This document shows positions 10,372-22,333 of a stretch of 64,000 nt of DNA, piece after piece. The first letter of the stretch is position 1, and the number at the start of each line of letters is the position of its first letter. Origin of the DNA: Beverwykella pulmonaria (lineage: Eukaryota; Ascomycota; Dothideomycetes; Pleosporales; Melanommataceae); assembly GCA_001599595.1 (NCBI GenBank), contig BCHH01000005.1:2372678-2436677 (forward strand), read 5' to 3'. The translations under genes were made by a program, and so were the position numbers. Under the pieces are notes generated by a model, which searched no databases, was not told the DNA's origin, and was given only the letters and a program-made list of their open reading frames with translations.

Positions 10372-13300
10372 TTATGCCGTCTTTTGCGCCCTCCTCTTTG
10401 GGTTTGATGCCCGCTTCTTCGGACTCTTCTTGGGCGAATCACCGCCTTCAATGTATTTAAGCAATTCCTCAAGGCTGCGCGTATCGGTTCGTTCTCGCGT
10501 TGTTCGTGTTGGTAGAGTAGTCTCGCCAACCGTTTGACCAACGGACGCCTGCGGTCGAAGAGGTCCCCTTCCATTGAGTTTGACGGGTCGAAGACGACCC
10601 TTGGCCAAATCTTGCAGCTGTTTAGCTTGGAGGACGGCACTCTGGGTAAGCTGCTCAAGCCAGTGTTCGGCTTCCTTTGTGTTTTGGTTATCCGGACCAA
10701 GGATGCTCTTGAAGATGTTGAACGATTCTCGCATGCGGTTGACAGCGGCGCGCATATCTTTATCCAATGCCAACGCTTGAGACAACTGGAAGAGCAGGGT
10801 TGCGGTGTTGATGGAACTCTTGCCAGACACTTCTTCGCTGATAGCGAGAGACGCTTCGAACCAGATGCGAGACTCGTGGTATAGCTTCTGTGACTGCAGC
10901 ATTACTGCCGCATTGTTAATAGTCGTGATTGAATCAGGATGATCATGGCCGTAGAGAATCTTCCACAACTCTAGCGCATGGCGGATATACGTGAGTGCTG
11001 CGTCGGTGTTACCAGTGGCGTGCTCGAACAGTCCGAGGTTTAGATAGTTTAGTAGTGTTTCTGCATGATCAACACCAAGAGTTCGCTCTGAAACAATGAC
11101 AGCCTTGTGGGCAAGCTCAACGGCCGCCGCTTTGTCTTCGAGGTTGAATAGAAGGTTGGAGAGGGTATGATACACTCGAGCAACCTCTGGATGAAGCACA
11201 CCGTATATCTGCTCGTGGAGGGAAAGGGACTCGAGCAGCAGCTCCTGTCCAAGCTCCTTCTGATCTTGTGCGATGGACATCCGACCAGCTTCTAAGGCCT
11301 CTTCTGCCAGCAGACTCTTGGGTGAGGCTTCTTTAACCACGGGAACGATGTTCAAGACATCGTCGGCATGGAAGGTTTGAACAGGGAGATTGTCCGTCGG
11401 GCTTGCCGCGCGGGGGGGAGAGGCATTCTTATTCTTCTTCTTCTTACTGGATGTCGTTGCTTGTCCATTAGAAACGGGCGCACCATTGACTGCCGGGGGA
11501 GCGCCATTAGTAGCAGCCTGCTTGGTGAACGCATATTCCTTGTTCTCCAGCTGCAACCCTAGCTTCAGGCAGATTTCTCGGAGAAGCTGTAGCTGCTTTC
11601 CGGACTCGATCCATGATTTGTTGAGGCTGTATCGGTACCTCAAAGCAACTTGTGCCTGAATTTCTGCCCTCAACAACTCGGGGGTCAGCTTCTCAAAGCT
11701 GAAGTCCGACTCGGGGTACATAGTCCTCAGGGTGGAATCGATCTCGGCGGTGGGCTTGGCGTTCACGTCATCCCCAAGCAGGCAGTTAAGCACGTGTGCA
11801 ATGCATGGAGCAGTAAAAGGGGGAGCCACGTTGCGCAGCTTGGAGTTGGCGTAGTGCTTGAAGCCTCGGGCAATCATCTCCTGAATGACCAACCGCTTCA
11901 AGGCCTGCAAGCGGGGATCTTCTTTATCGGAGAGCTCGGCGACCTTGCCTAGGTACCGTATATTGATACCGCGCTTGTGGAGGAGAGCACTTAGTGACTG
12001 GCCGTCCATGGGGAAACCAACGTCGCCCTCTTTGAGTTCCTGAATGAGCCGAGGAATGACATCAGTCAATAGATGGTTGCAAGCGGCGCGGACTTCCGCC
12101 TCGTCCTTGGCCCATTCCTCCTTGTCCTCATCGGATTGGGGGTGTTGACCACAGAAAACATCTGGGTTGAGAGCGAATTGGAAGCCGGAAATGTCAACAC
12201 GCTCATCCTGTTCAGCAGCTTCGGCGCCTTGCTTCGATTGCTCCTCCTCTGACTCCTTGGACACTTCTGCGGATTCAACCTTGGGTTCCGCCTTCGACTC
12301 GCCCTTGATCGCCTCCTTGGGTTCCTCTTTTGAGTCCGCTTCACCGTTATCTTCTGCCTTCTCCGTGATCTGGGGTGTGTTTGACTTGTCTGCCTTCTTG
12401 TTCATTTCCTCTCTGACGTAATCCCGGAGCTTTAGTCGTCCATACGACTCGACTAACTCGGGACGAAGGGTTGCCATTCGGTGCGGATAATCCTTATCTT
12501 TTGGCTTGGCTTCCCCGTCCTTACCTGGCTCACTCCAGTGTTCTTCTACCCACGTGACATCCAAGGGGGTGAGGCGGTACAAATCGAGCGCATATCGCCT
12601 TCCGTCGGTGCCAATCAGACCTTTCGTCTCCACACTTCCCTCCAGCTCGTGTCGAATGTTGTCCTTATCCCACACGGGATGCTTCTTTACTCGTAGAGCC
12701 TTGGACACCTGCTCGAAAAGAGGAATAAAGGACTTGTCGTCGGCGACGATCTCCTTGCCCTCAACCGCGCCATAGTCGATCTGATGCTCCCCAGGGTCTC
12801 GTTGCTTAAAAATCCCGGGGACGATGCTCTGACCGACGATGCGCTTTCCGAGATAGTCAACCACTACTGTACCCGAGGTGAAAAGGCCTTGTATGTCGAG
12901 GTTGTTGACAGCGCGAACTCCAAACACGTCCTTACCGACGGCCACGCGGGCTGCCTCGTCTCCGCCTTCGGTGCCGAAAGTTCCAACGCCATCGGCGCCG
13001 AACGAGTAGAAGATGTTGTTATAAACAAAGATCTGTGCATCCTTGGCCTCTGTGGGGTTCAGAGGGGCGATCTCTCCGCGAGCCACCAGCATGGCCCCTC
13101 GTGTTGCAGCATCGTTATAGTCGGCGAACAACTTGGAGGTGAGCCGTTCCCGGAACACGCGATCCTGCACAGCTTCCTTGGGCATCTCTCGCGTAGACTG
13201 AAATTCTTCATTCCAGTCTCGGAGCGTCTCGGTATTCTCAACGCCTGAAATAAGATAACTCTCCTGTGTTCGGGCTAGGTCGGAGACGTGTGGTGTGTGA

Positions 13301-14453
13301 GAGGAGGTAGGCGGGGGAACCATCCATGGATTCGCTGGAATGGCATTGGAGAGCTGGAAAATGGCAAGGAGGTCCTTCTTGGCGTTGTGCTCAAGCAAGG
13401 CCTCAAAAGCCGCACCGAATGACGGTGAAACATCTCTGATGAGGGTGAGGAGTGAGTGTGCGGAGTGGGCCTTGGGGGCTTGGCGCGGGAAGGGGTCGAA
13501 CTTTGTGTTGGACGACTTGTTCACGTAAAAGCCTCCGACATGGGACGTAATCTGGTATTGCTCGCCCTCGTTTGTGGTGACCTGCAGATACAGAAGGTGG
13601 CCTTTCGATCGTAGGTGGTATGGCGGGGGGTTCCAGGGCGACACCGAGATGGCCTTGATGGTCTTGGGAGCGGGGCCTTGCGGAGGCGGCAGGAGATTCT
13701 TCACTGATCCCGGGGCTTTGATATCATAGCTGCTGAGGGCTGAGTGCTCGACACCGGGCTCGTTGGTGTGCCCCTCCTTGCTTTGGTCCAGTCCAACGGT
13801 GTCGTGCAGCGACAGGCCAGCCATGATTCCCTGCAGCGCATCGGTGCGGTCCCCGGCGGCGCCAATGAGCTCCCGGATGCGTATGACGTGCATGCGTGCC
13901 TCCTTCTCTGTGTATGGGTCCTCCACCAGGGTCAGCTCCGAGTCTGCCTGCAGCCCGGGCACCTCGGAGAGCTCGACGAAGTCGTTGATGCGCTGGCCAT
14001 CATGCTCGAGGTGGAAGCACGAGTACTGGAACGTGTGGGGCGTCTCGACGATGGACTGGCGGAGGTCCTGGACCTGCTCCTGCGTGGAGAGCTGCGAAGC
14101 GTTAGTCTGCGTGGTCACGGGCGGGGCATGTGTAGGACGCCGTGTACCATGATCTGGGTCTGGAAGGGCTCATGGGGCAGCTTGATGGTGACCTGGAAGA
14201 TGTCCGGCCGGCGCTCAGCCTCGTCGTCGCCGCCGCCATCGTGGTTGTGGGCGCTGTGGTCGTCCGAGTGGGCGTGGCCGTTGGAAGCGGGCTCTGCGGC
14301 GGCCTCTGGAACACGCATACGGTTAGCCATTGGATTGGGAGCTGTGGCAAGCTCAATTAGAAGTGGCAAAGCGATCTGTAGACTGTTGACAGGTGAGGTC
14401 GCATGTCCGCACTCACCAGATTTGGAAGCGTCATGATTGCTGCTAGCGGCCAT
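10372..14453 (-). CDS. clu1: Clustered mitochondria protein (Clu1/CluA, eIF3-associated Tif31)
   Basis: Three exons: 14453..14417 (12 codons), 14305..14148 and 14091..10372; introns of 111 and 56 nt with GTGAGT and GTACAC donors. Total 1304 residues, close to fungal CluA. The splice TQIM|LSTQEQVQDLRQSIVE restores the ubiquitin-like CLU-N region (FQYSCFHLEHDGQRINDFVELSEV). Next come GSKIP-like and CLU domains (YLISGVENTETLRDWNEEFQ), an acidic Glu/Lys-rich linker near residues 640-710, and C-terminal TPR repeats (HEQIYGVLHPEVARVYHTLS). The role known in the family is cytosolic: controlling mitochondrial distribution and binding mRNAs for mitochondrial proteins. Histidine-rich exon 2 (HAHSDDHSAHNHD) is low-complexity. 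It diverges from the AAA ATPase gene. Confidence 0.97.
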
Positions 14454-15159
14454 TCTGGCAGATGGGGCTCTGTACTACGGCTACAACAAAGAGAGGGCAC
14501 AGCGGGAAAAGGAGATAACAGCTGCGGCGGCGAAGGATGGTATGCAAAAAGGGGTCATTAATGTACAATGGTCAAGTAAGAGGACGTGGGCGTGAGGCAA
14601 TTGAGATGGTTTTGCTTGCATTGCTCAAAACTTTTTTTCAGATCCCAAGCCCCCCGGCGGCCCGCTAAGCCCGATCCGATTGCCCTCGGGCCAGCCCCGG
14701 CAGGCCGGAAGGCGAGAGTCGGAAGTGCGTACCACCCACGACCGACTGTGCTCGCTACAATATATGGGCGACATCTGAAGATCGTCACCTTGGGATTGGG
14801 GATGGCCGTACAGGATGCCGCGCCGGGGAATAAGCTGCTGCTCTGTGCCGCACACGCATGCCCACACGGCCAGCGTCAGCTCTTGAATAGCTGTCAGGTC
14901 TCTCAGCTACACCGGGGTTCGATCGCGTGCACTGGCCGCCTTCCTCTGCCAATGCTCCGTGCTACTCCCTAAATCTCCCCTCCACGTCGACTTTCACAGC
15001 GCCGCTTCGTCACCCTCTCTTTTGCACCTTTCCTCCAGTCGTTCCTTTTGTTGCGCGTGTCACTCCTTGGTTTCATCTTTCCTTCTGTTTTTTTGTCCTC
15101 TGTCACCCTCCTATCCCGCGCGTACGAGCGCGCCTGTTCCGTTACACGACTGGCGGATA
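14454..15159. promoter_or_regulatory. Shared divergent promoter of clu1 and the AAA ATPase gene
   Basis: The 706 bases between the two ATGs must carry both promoters. The right half is rich in pyrimidine runs on the plus strand, common upstream of fungal start codons. The ATPase frame is open further upstream, to 14959, but has no credible start there. No specific factor site can be named safely. Confidence 0.55.
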
Positions 15160-16980
15160 ATGCTAGCGCTGCGACCCCTCTCCAGGGCAAACGTGGTGCG
15201 CGCCCATGCTACGTTTCAACGTCGCTATCCACATGCCTTCTGGGACCAGTTACAGCGCGCCGGCCGCGTAGAGATCTATCGCCCCCAACCTGGATGCTGT
15301 CGCGCGCTTACTGGCCAATCCGGCCCTCCGACGCCCGGCAATGATGCGCCAAACCCAGTCGACGATGCCACAGAGGACGCCGGCAGAGAAGAGCAGGAGA
15401 GCGGCCAAAGAGGCAAGTGGAAGGGCACTGCCTTCAAAATGTTCGAAGCCGCGGCTACTACCGGCGCGTCCATCTTCATTTTAGGTCTAGTCGGTTTTAG
15501 CTACACAAGGTACTACAAGCATATGGTTTTAGAAAAAATCGAAAATGCCTTCAAGCCCGGGGATCCCGTCCTAGAGCTCGCCGCCAAGGGGAAAGAAGTT
15601 CCGCAGGAGGACCAGGCCCTCGGCAACATTCCTGGCGTCAATGATCCGGACTACGACCGCTGGATTCCGCGTGTCGAGCAGGAGAAGATTGATAGAATCA
15701 TCAGCGGCCATGACAAGGGACGGTACCATCTACTCATGGGCGAGAAAGGCACCGGAAAAAGCTCCATGTTGATCGATGCCATGTCCAAGATCAACGGGGA
15801 AGGCGTTGCCATGTGCGAGGCCCATGCAGACCCAGAAATCTTCCGCATCCGGCTTGGTCGATGTTTGGATTTTGAGTTCCACGAGGACAACATCGGAGCC
15901 CTCTTCTCCATTCGTGGGCCTCGCGACGCGTCGGCCCTACTAGATATTGAGCGAGCGTTCAACAAACTCGAAAAGGTCGCGTTAAAGCGGCGAGAGACTA
16001 TAGGGCGGCCACTCATCCTCATCATCAACCAGGCACACCTGATAAGAGATGACGAGAACGGCCGCGATCTTATTGAATTGATCCAGCAGCGCGCTGAACA
16101 GTGGGCAGCGTCCAATCTTGCAACCGTTGTGATCAACAGCGACAAGTACTGGGTCTATGAACGACTGAAGCAACATGCCACAAGAATGGACGTCACCCAA
16201 GTCAGCGATCTGCCCAAAGAACGAGCCATGCAAGCACTCCGGAATTACCGAATGAAGTACTGGACCGAGAAGACGCCAGAATCAATTCTTGAAGAAGTGT
16301 ACGACAAAGTTGGAGGCCGCCTTACCTTCTTAAATCGGGTGGCCAAGTCACGTGACATGGTGGCAATGTGCGATCACATCTGCGAAATGGAGAAGACATG
16401 GTTTCTCAACAACTGCGGAATTCTTGGCACGGAAATGGACGACGATGTCATGGACCAGCAGAAATACGCTGTAAGTCATGAGCAGTCCAGCTCCATTGAC
16501 ACTATATCATTAGAATCTAACTATTTTCAGTCCACAGCCATGGTCCTCGCCCACGCCCTCTACAAACGTTCCGTTGAAATGGACGGAGAGACCTACCACC
16601 CCGAAATCGGACACGTGCTCCCCGAATTTCCCCTCCACAAAGCCCGCTACATCATGACGCGCGCCGACTTCATCCGTCAGCACCACGACCTATCCATCTT
16701 CGCTATCAATAGTCACGCTATGGTGCGGGCCGACAGCGTGCCTATGCAGCGCGCCTTCAACGACATATGTTCTGAACCGGGCTTTGAGAAGTTCCTCGAA
16801 GCGACGCTGGATCGAATTGGAGATATCGAGAGTTTGGGACGCACCAAGGAACTTACCTTCAAGGATCTGTGGGATGGTGGCAAGTATAAGATTACGACGA
16901 GGGATCGGAAAGGGAATGTGGAGAGAGAGGTGGAGATGGAAACTGTAGAAGGGAAGAAGGAGGAGGAGGAGGATGATTAG
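15160..16980 (+). CDS. Mitochondrial AAA+ ATPase of the fungal Orc1/Cdc6-like annotation group
   Basis: ATG at 15160. The frame is open throughout, but 16471..16530 is best read as a 60-nt in-frame intron (GTAAGT donor, TTTTCAG acceptor); splicing gives 586 residues. The N-terminus is Arg-rich and free of early acidic residues (LRPLSRANVVRAHATFQRR), as in mitochondrial presequences. A single membrane span follows (TTGASIFILGLVGFSY), then Walker A GEKGTGKSS and a Walker B-like LILIINQAH. The C-terminal half resembles the winged-helix part of these fungal proteins. The probable location is the inner membrane with the ATPase in the matrix, from the domain order; the substrate is unknown. The C-terminus ends in a Glu/Asp run. 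Confidence 0.85.
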   Translation: MLALRPLSRANVVRAHATFQRRYPHAFWDQLQRAGRVEIYRPQPGCCRALTGQSGPPTPGNDAPNPVDDATEDAGREEQESGQRGKWKGTAFKMFEAAATTGASIFILGLVGFSYTRYYKHMVLEKIENAFKPGDPVLELAAKGKEVPQEDQALGNIPGVNDPDYDRWIPRVEQEKIDRIISGHDKGRYHLLMGEKGTGKSSMLIDAMSKINGEGVAMCEAHADPEIFRIRLGRCLDFEFHEDNIGALFSIRGPRDASALLDIERAFNKLEKVALKRRETIGRPLILIINQAHLIRDDENGRDLIELIQQRAEQWAASNLATVVINSDKYWVYERLKQHATRMDVTQVSDLPKERAMQALRNYRMKYWTEKTPESILEEVYDKVGGRLTFLNRVAKSRDMVAMCDHICEMEKTWFLNNCGILGTEMDDDVMDQQKYAVSHEQSSSIDTISLESNYFQSTAMVLAHALYKRSVEMDGETYHPEIGHVLPEFPLHKARYIMTRADFIRQHHDLSIFAINSHAMVRADSVPMQRAFNDICSEPGFEKFLEATLDRIGDIESLGRTKELTFKDLWDGGKYKITTRDRKGNVEREVEMETVEGKKEEEEDD

Positions 16981-17484
16981 TAGAGCTGTAGGGGACGACG
17001 GGGAAAGACGATGATGAAGTCGATGATGAAGTGGACTATCGCCGATGAGTTACGATTAGAGGTCAACGGTTGGGTGGCTAGTTGGGTTGGTGGTTTGATA
17101 TGGTTCATTGATAGATAGGAGTCGAGGATTCTTGGTGGGTTGTATGATTGGTGATGGATGACATCAATGGTGTAAGTCGACTCGGTCTTTGAAAGATGAG
17201 GGAATCTTTGAGACTTTAAGATGTATAGATACCCTTTCCTTGTCTACGTTTTTGTGTTGTTTTATTCCATAGCTCGCTTTTGATTGCACCCATGGCTTTC
17301 TCTTCCCTATCTGTTTCCTGAACAACTTGTATTTAGTGGATAATGCAAAACATAGCTCGAATAAGGAAATGCTGAAAGGGGGGGCTGTGCAATCTCTGAG
17401 GCCAATCATGAGGCAGCCTCCAGCACCTTGAACATCAACTCGAAGCTTGCTAGCTTCAAGAAGGCTCATACCTCCCGAGTATCC

Positions 17485-19671
17485 ATGACGAGCTTATCCT
17501 TCAGCATGCCATCCAACCTTGAACTTTGCGCTCCATGTCAGGTCGCCATTCGCAGCGATCGCATCGCCTCTATAACTGGCTCCAACCCCACTCCCTCAAC
17601 ATCTAAGAAACACACACAGGAGAAGTGGTCCTGCGCGCTATGCACCACGATCTTCGCGTTCCACAAACGAAGGAGAAAAGAGAAAGTGTCCATTACGTTG
17701 GAATGGCTGGAAATGCAATTGACCCGCACCGTATTGAAAATTTATCCGACGTTATCGACTAAGCCGAGATATCTGGAAGAGGCGGGGGAGCGAGGGGATA
17801 CGGAACGTCAGGCGGCAGAAGATGCGGCGTTGTCGCCGATTGGCGATTTATCGGACATCATTCTACTTTCAAGAGAAATTGAGTTTTCGGAGACGGGGTT
17901 TGAGGATGAGATACCGGGGAACGATGTTGTAAGAGTTGTGCCGCTTCTCAAGATCGATACGACACTTGTGCAGCGATGGCTTTCCTACTGCGAGGAGAAC
18001 CACGCCACTTGTCGACATAACCCCGACATAAAAACCGAGGTTGAGCTTCTGCTCATCGACGTGCACCGTCGTTGTCTCGTGCGGACTCAATCTACGGCTC
18101 GATACCTCGCGCTGTCATATGTATGGGGGTCTGTCAATCAACTCGAGCTCACTGAAGTCCAAATTGAGGACCTGGAGAAGGAAAACGCGCTCGATAATTA
18201 TTGGGCCCAGATCTCAACAGTGCTAAAAGACGCTATCACGTTCACTAAGGGGGTAGGGGAACATTATCTCTGGGCGGACACATTGTGCATTATCCACGAC
18301 AGTGCTCAACGGTACGCGGACATCAAGCGCATGAACGCCATCTTCTCAAACGCGCTCTGCACGCTCATAGCCGTCGACGCAGTTGACGCCACAAGCCGCC
18401 TTCCCGGCGTAACCACTCAACGAGAAATCCCCCACTTGGCCACAAACGCCGGATTGTGGCTCGGAAAGCGGCGCTCTGAACTTGCGAGTGTATTTCGCGA
18501 TTCAAAATACGAGAAAAGAGCGTGGACGTTGCAAGAACGACTGCTGTCGAGACGAAGACTGTATTTTACAAACGAGCAGGTATGGTTTCACTGTCGGACG
18601 AAGCTGTGGAGCGAGGATCGGTATGAAGTTTATGCACAGGAGGCGGATTGGTTTAGGATTTATCCGTCGTTGAATTGGAATCCGCAAAGTCTCCCTGTCG
18701 ACGCTGAGGACAAATTCGAGACGTACATCCAGTTCGTGCACCAATACACAAGCCGCGAGCTTACATTCAATTCCGATCGTCTAAACGCATTCTGTGGGAT
18801 CTCAAATGCGTTAGGTGAGATATGGGGGTGGGTGATGCCATGTGGGATGCCGGCACCGGTATTAGATCGCGCGCTGCTGTGGGTTTCGAGTAGGCAGTTT
18901 CCGAAGAGAGTTGAGGCGGAAGGATATCTGCCGAGTTGGTCTTGGGCGGGGTGGACGGGGAGTGTGCATTATCGGATGGTGAAGAAGAGGAGGTGCATCA
19001 GTTGTTTGAGGGGGTTTGCGATGATGGATAAGGAGGGGATTAGAATGTTTGGAATCTTGACATTCGATAACACGGGGGGCACCGGCGTGGCTTTAGACTC
19101 GGAAGATGACACAAACAGCAGAGCGCAGAAAGAGTGGGCGGAAAAGCTCACTCGTCTAAACATGTCCAATATCCTCCTCTTCAGCACTGAAACGTTACCC
19201 GCGCACCACTTCAGACTGTTCTCCACGCGTCTCGCCATGAGTCCAAAGTATGCGAACGAAGGCGTACCTGATGACAAAATCCGGCGGATTCTCGATCCAG
19301 AAGGAAAGGCTTGTGGTATCTTGGCTTATAGCGGCATACTGCCTCCAGACCTGCAGGATGTGGCCTTGACATCGACGTCGGCATCAAATACTTGGCACAA
19401 GTATCAGTATATCCTCATCTCCAAGTCCGAAGATGGCCCGTTTTTGGAGATGCTCGATGATGAGGTTACTAATGGCGAAGAGGACGAAGAAGCGTATGTT
19501 AATGTCAATGTATATGATGGGAAATATAAGAGGATGGAGGGATTGACGTGTAATGTTATGCTAGTGATATGGAGAGATGAGGGGTTTGCGGAGAGACTTG
19601 CAGTGGGACAGATACATGGGAGTGCGTGGGAGGGGGGAGAACCGGTAGTGAAGAGGATTATTCTAGGGTAG
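17485..19671 (+). CDS. HET-domain (heterokaryon incompatibility) protein
   Basis: Single exon of 728 residues from the ATG at 17485; the frame is open further upstream only to a TTG. The HET domain lies at about residues 205-350: ARYLALSYVWGS, then AITFTKGVGEHYLWADTLCIIHD, then IFSNALCTLIAVDA. Downstream family landmarks follow: RAWTLQERLLSRRRLYFTNEQ, DRLNAFCGISNALG and LPSWSWAGW. Two Cys pairs near the N-terminus (CAPC and CALC) recur in this class. HET proteins trigger non-self recognition and programmed cell death in ascomycetes, but most genomic copies are uncharacterised. The partner is unknown. It marks the passage from the clu1 block into accessory DNA. Confidence 0.92.
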   Translation: MTSLSFSMPSNLELCAPCQVAIRSDRIASITGSNPTPSTSKKHTQEKWSCALCTTIFAFHKRRRKEKVSITLEWLEMQLTRTVLKIYPTLSTKPRYLEEAGERGDTERQAAEDAALSPIGDLSDIILLSREIEFSETGFEDEIPGNDVVRVVPLLKIDTTLVQRWLSYCEENHATCRHNPDIKTEVELLLIDVHRRCLVRTQSTARYLALSYVWGSVNQLELTEVQIEDLEKENALDNYWAQISTVLKDAITFTKGVGEHYLWADTLCIIHDSAQRYADIKRMNAIFSNALCTLIAVDAVDATSRLPGVTTQREIPHLATNAGLWLGKRRSELASVFRDSKYEKRAWTLQERLLSRRRLYFTNEQVWFHCRTKLWSEDRYEVYAQEADWFRIYPSLNWNPQSLPVDAEDKFETYIQFVHQYTSRELTFNSDRLNAFCGISNALGEIWGWVMPCGMPAPVLDRALLWVSSRQFPKRVEAEGYLPSWSWAGWTGSVHYRMVKKRRCISCLRGFAMMDKEGIRMFGILTFDNTGGTGVALDSEDDTNSRAQKEWAEKLTRLNMSNILLFSTETLPAHHFRLFSTRLAMSPKYANEGVPDDKIRRILDPEGKACGILAYSGILPPDLQDVALTSTSASNTWHKYQYILISKSEDGPFLEMLDDEVTNGEEDEEAYVNVNVYDGKYKRMEGLTCNVMLVIWRDEGFAERLAVGQIHGSAWEGGEPVVKRIILG

Positions 19672-22333
19672 ATATTGTTCGTTTTTATCAACATCCAAAC
19701 TTGGACAGCGGTAGTTAATGTTCCTCAGAGTATCAAGAATCTGCGTAAGGTATTTTTATCTTGTCTAGCGAGGCAGAACAGCAGTTTGAAAACTATGTTC
19801 CTTTCATACCTTTCCCTAGTGAGTGCGAAGCTGTGGATAAAGTGTTCCACACAAAGAGAGAGAATTGATGTTCTCGTGCGTTACGCATTGCAAGTCTCTC
19901 CTTTTCTTATCCTCCTGGACTTCCTGTTCTATATAATAATCCGTGCAGCATCCTCTTGGCTCTTGACCCATAGGTGAAAATACTTAACAAAGGGGAGAAT
20001 CCTTAGGCTCTCGCGAACGTATATGAGCGCAGCGTTTGATGGTCATATACAGCTTATTCCAACCAGCCCTGATCAGCTCGACGATATTGAATATCAAGAA
20101 GAGATAAGAGACAACAAGGAGTGGAAATGTCGCAGCGAAATAGACCCACATGCTCACATGGCTTCACTCGAACTCTTTGACATTCATTCCAAATAGATCA
20201 GCAACGAACGTGCGAGGACGAAGACAAAATCAAGGCGGATTAACCGAGCCACTCCCTCTTGCCACACCATAGCCCGCTGATTTTCTCGAATATTTATATT
20301 CGTCATAATAATACTGAGGCCGTGCATACATCGTCTTTCTAGTGTCTCTACTTGTTGAAGTAGATAGCTTAAATCTAGCTCGGGCTACTCTCTCGCCTTT
20401 TTGCCTTTTTCATTTGAATCTTCTGGTTGCTGCCGGCAATTTGTTGAGGTGGCCAACATTAACAAGGATATGGCCGGAGCGGTTTGGCAAGCCTCTCTGT
20501 CTGTGGTGGCGACTTTCTAGGTTGGTCATGCTGCTCAGCGGGGGAAGGATATGCTTCACTAGGCCACCATATGCACATTCAGCTCATCAGCCTCTTCCAA
20601 CCGCTCTTGATCCTGTAGGCTGATGTAAGGTTGGCCATGCTGATTAGCGGGTGCTGGATCCATTATCTTGCAACGGCCACTGTGCACCATTTGTTAGGCA
20701 GCAGCCTCACAATCTGTCATAGTTGTCAACAATCATGCTGATCGTTTGATTGTTGACGATTCTGATTGTTAGTGCCCTTTGTGTGTGTATTATCCAGAAA
20801 TGGACACTTGACGCAAGCGCGGTGTCTTCAGGCAGTTAACCCTTGATTCGCTCAATAGCATCGTCATATGCCTTATCAAGCCGTATAAAAAGTACGGCAC
20901 GAATAGAAGTTGCCATCGACTTTATCTTTTTGCGAGTTGGTGTGCTTTCTGGTAAGAAGCACGCTAGATCTTCGCCACCAGGCTAAAGTCTTCTTGGGAT
21001 CCAAAGCCCTTAAGACAATCCTCGCCCTATTTGACAGAACTGAAGTCACAAGACAGTTGCCAAGGCATGCTTAGCTCTGTGTTAGCTACCTGGGAGTTAT
21101 TGCTAGTAAGTTAAAGCTCTATAAGCACTGTAACTCGTTAATAGTCAAGATTAGTAAGGATAGAGTCGTTATCCTCGAAGATGTTGAACCTATGGCCGAA
21201 GGTGCGACGACCAGTGCGTTCCACGTCCAATTTAGACTAAAGCGGCCTGCGCTAACTCGATAGAGGTATGTTTAAAGATATCCTGTCGTTAAAGCTTAAA
21301 AATATAGCGTTGCGATAAAGTTGTGTTAAGGAACATGTGCGAACGTTCACAGCTAACGAGGTGCGTGCGGAGATATTGACCCCGCAAGCTCTGACGCTCC
21401 CACAATGTTGGTGTACTCCAAACTTACTTAATTGGATTTGGCTACTGCCTATCTAAATCTAGCTTCCAAGTAGAGATGATCCGTGGAGATCTATCTATGA
21501 GAACTATTGGTGCAATCGGGACTGCGGTCTTTTGAACCGGCCGCTGGAGCGGTCTGTTTGAGTGGTCACCTGATCGACCCAGCTTGATGGTAACGCTTTT
21601 GGCCTGGGGTGGTGTACTACGGTACCGAAGTGTGGCACTGATATCTATGGCTTTACCAAGCATCGTTCGCACATGCTCTCAGCGTGGGTTATCCATCGCC
21701 GGCTGGCAAGTGCAACGGCGCTTATACGCTTTGTGAGGAAAATTCCGGCTTGGCAGGCAGTTCAGTCAACCCTAGAATGCTTAAATCTTGTAATCAAAGC
21801 TAATATAGCGCCTTAATATTGGTGGCCTGACCTCATGGCATCTTGAGTAGCCATGGTAGAGACTTCAGTAAATGTGAAAAACGCTTAAATAGACGAAGTC
21901 AAGGATCACATGTGAGACCTATCTATAGTATATAAGTACTAAACTTCTAAAGTTAACATCTGCACCTATTATCCTACTGTCGCGTTTGCTTAAACAGTAC
22001 TTCTCGAAACTAGATTCTTTATTCCTGACACTACCTAACAGTCTGTTTGGTCTAATACCTAGTTCAAGATCTACTTGGATCCGGTGAAACATAACCAAAA
22101 CCCTGCGTTGAGCTCAACGTGAGTATTACGCTGTACCCACTCACTATTACTACGACCTTTGCGGGATTGAGTTGTTTGTCAGCGAATGACGTTTTGCAGT
22201 AACTTTCGCAGTCTCTCAAACCATACTCTGAGACCAGCACGCTAGAGTTGCGTCACGATGCGATTGTGAATTTAATCTGCTCTTACTTTTACTCATTCAT
22301 CACATCGCAGTAACAGTAGAAAGGAATCCAGTT
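19672..22333. other. Long gene-poor stretch
   Basis: About 2.7 kb with no gene I can defend. Short frames, such as 20342-20623 and 21442-21672 on the minus strand, have no family resemblance. Near 21939 TATATAAG-like sequence and at 22118 a GTGAGT donor, with a matching CAG at 22310, could be the promoter and a 5' UTR intron of the orphan ORF that follows; this is conjecture. Confidence 0.4.

Noticed and set aside
13744..14436. 230-codon open frame on the plus strand across the clu1 5' region
   Set aside because: It is antisense to well-supported clu1 exons and has no recognisable product; GC-rich coding DNA often leaves such open shadows.
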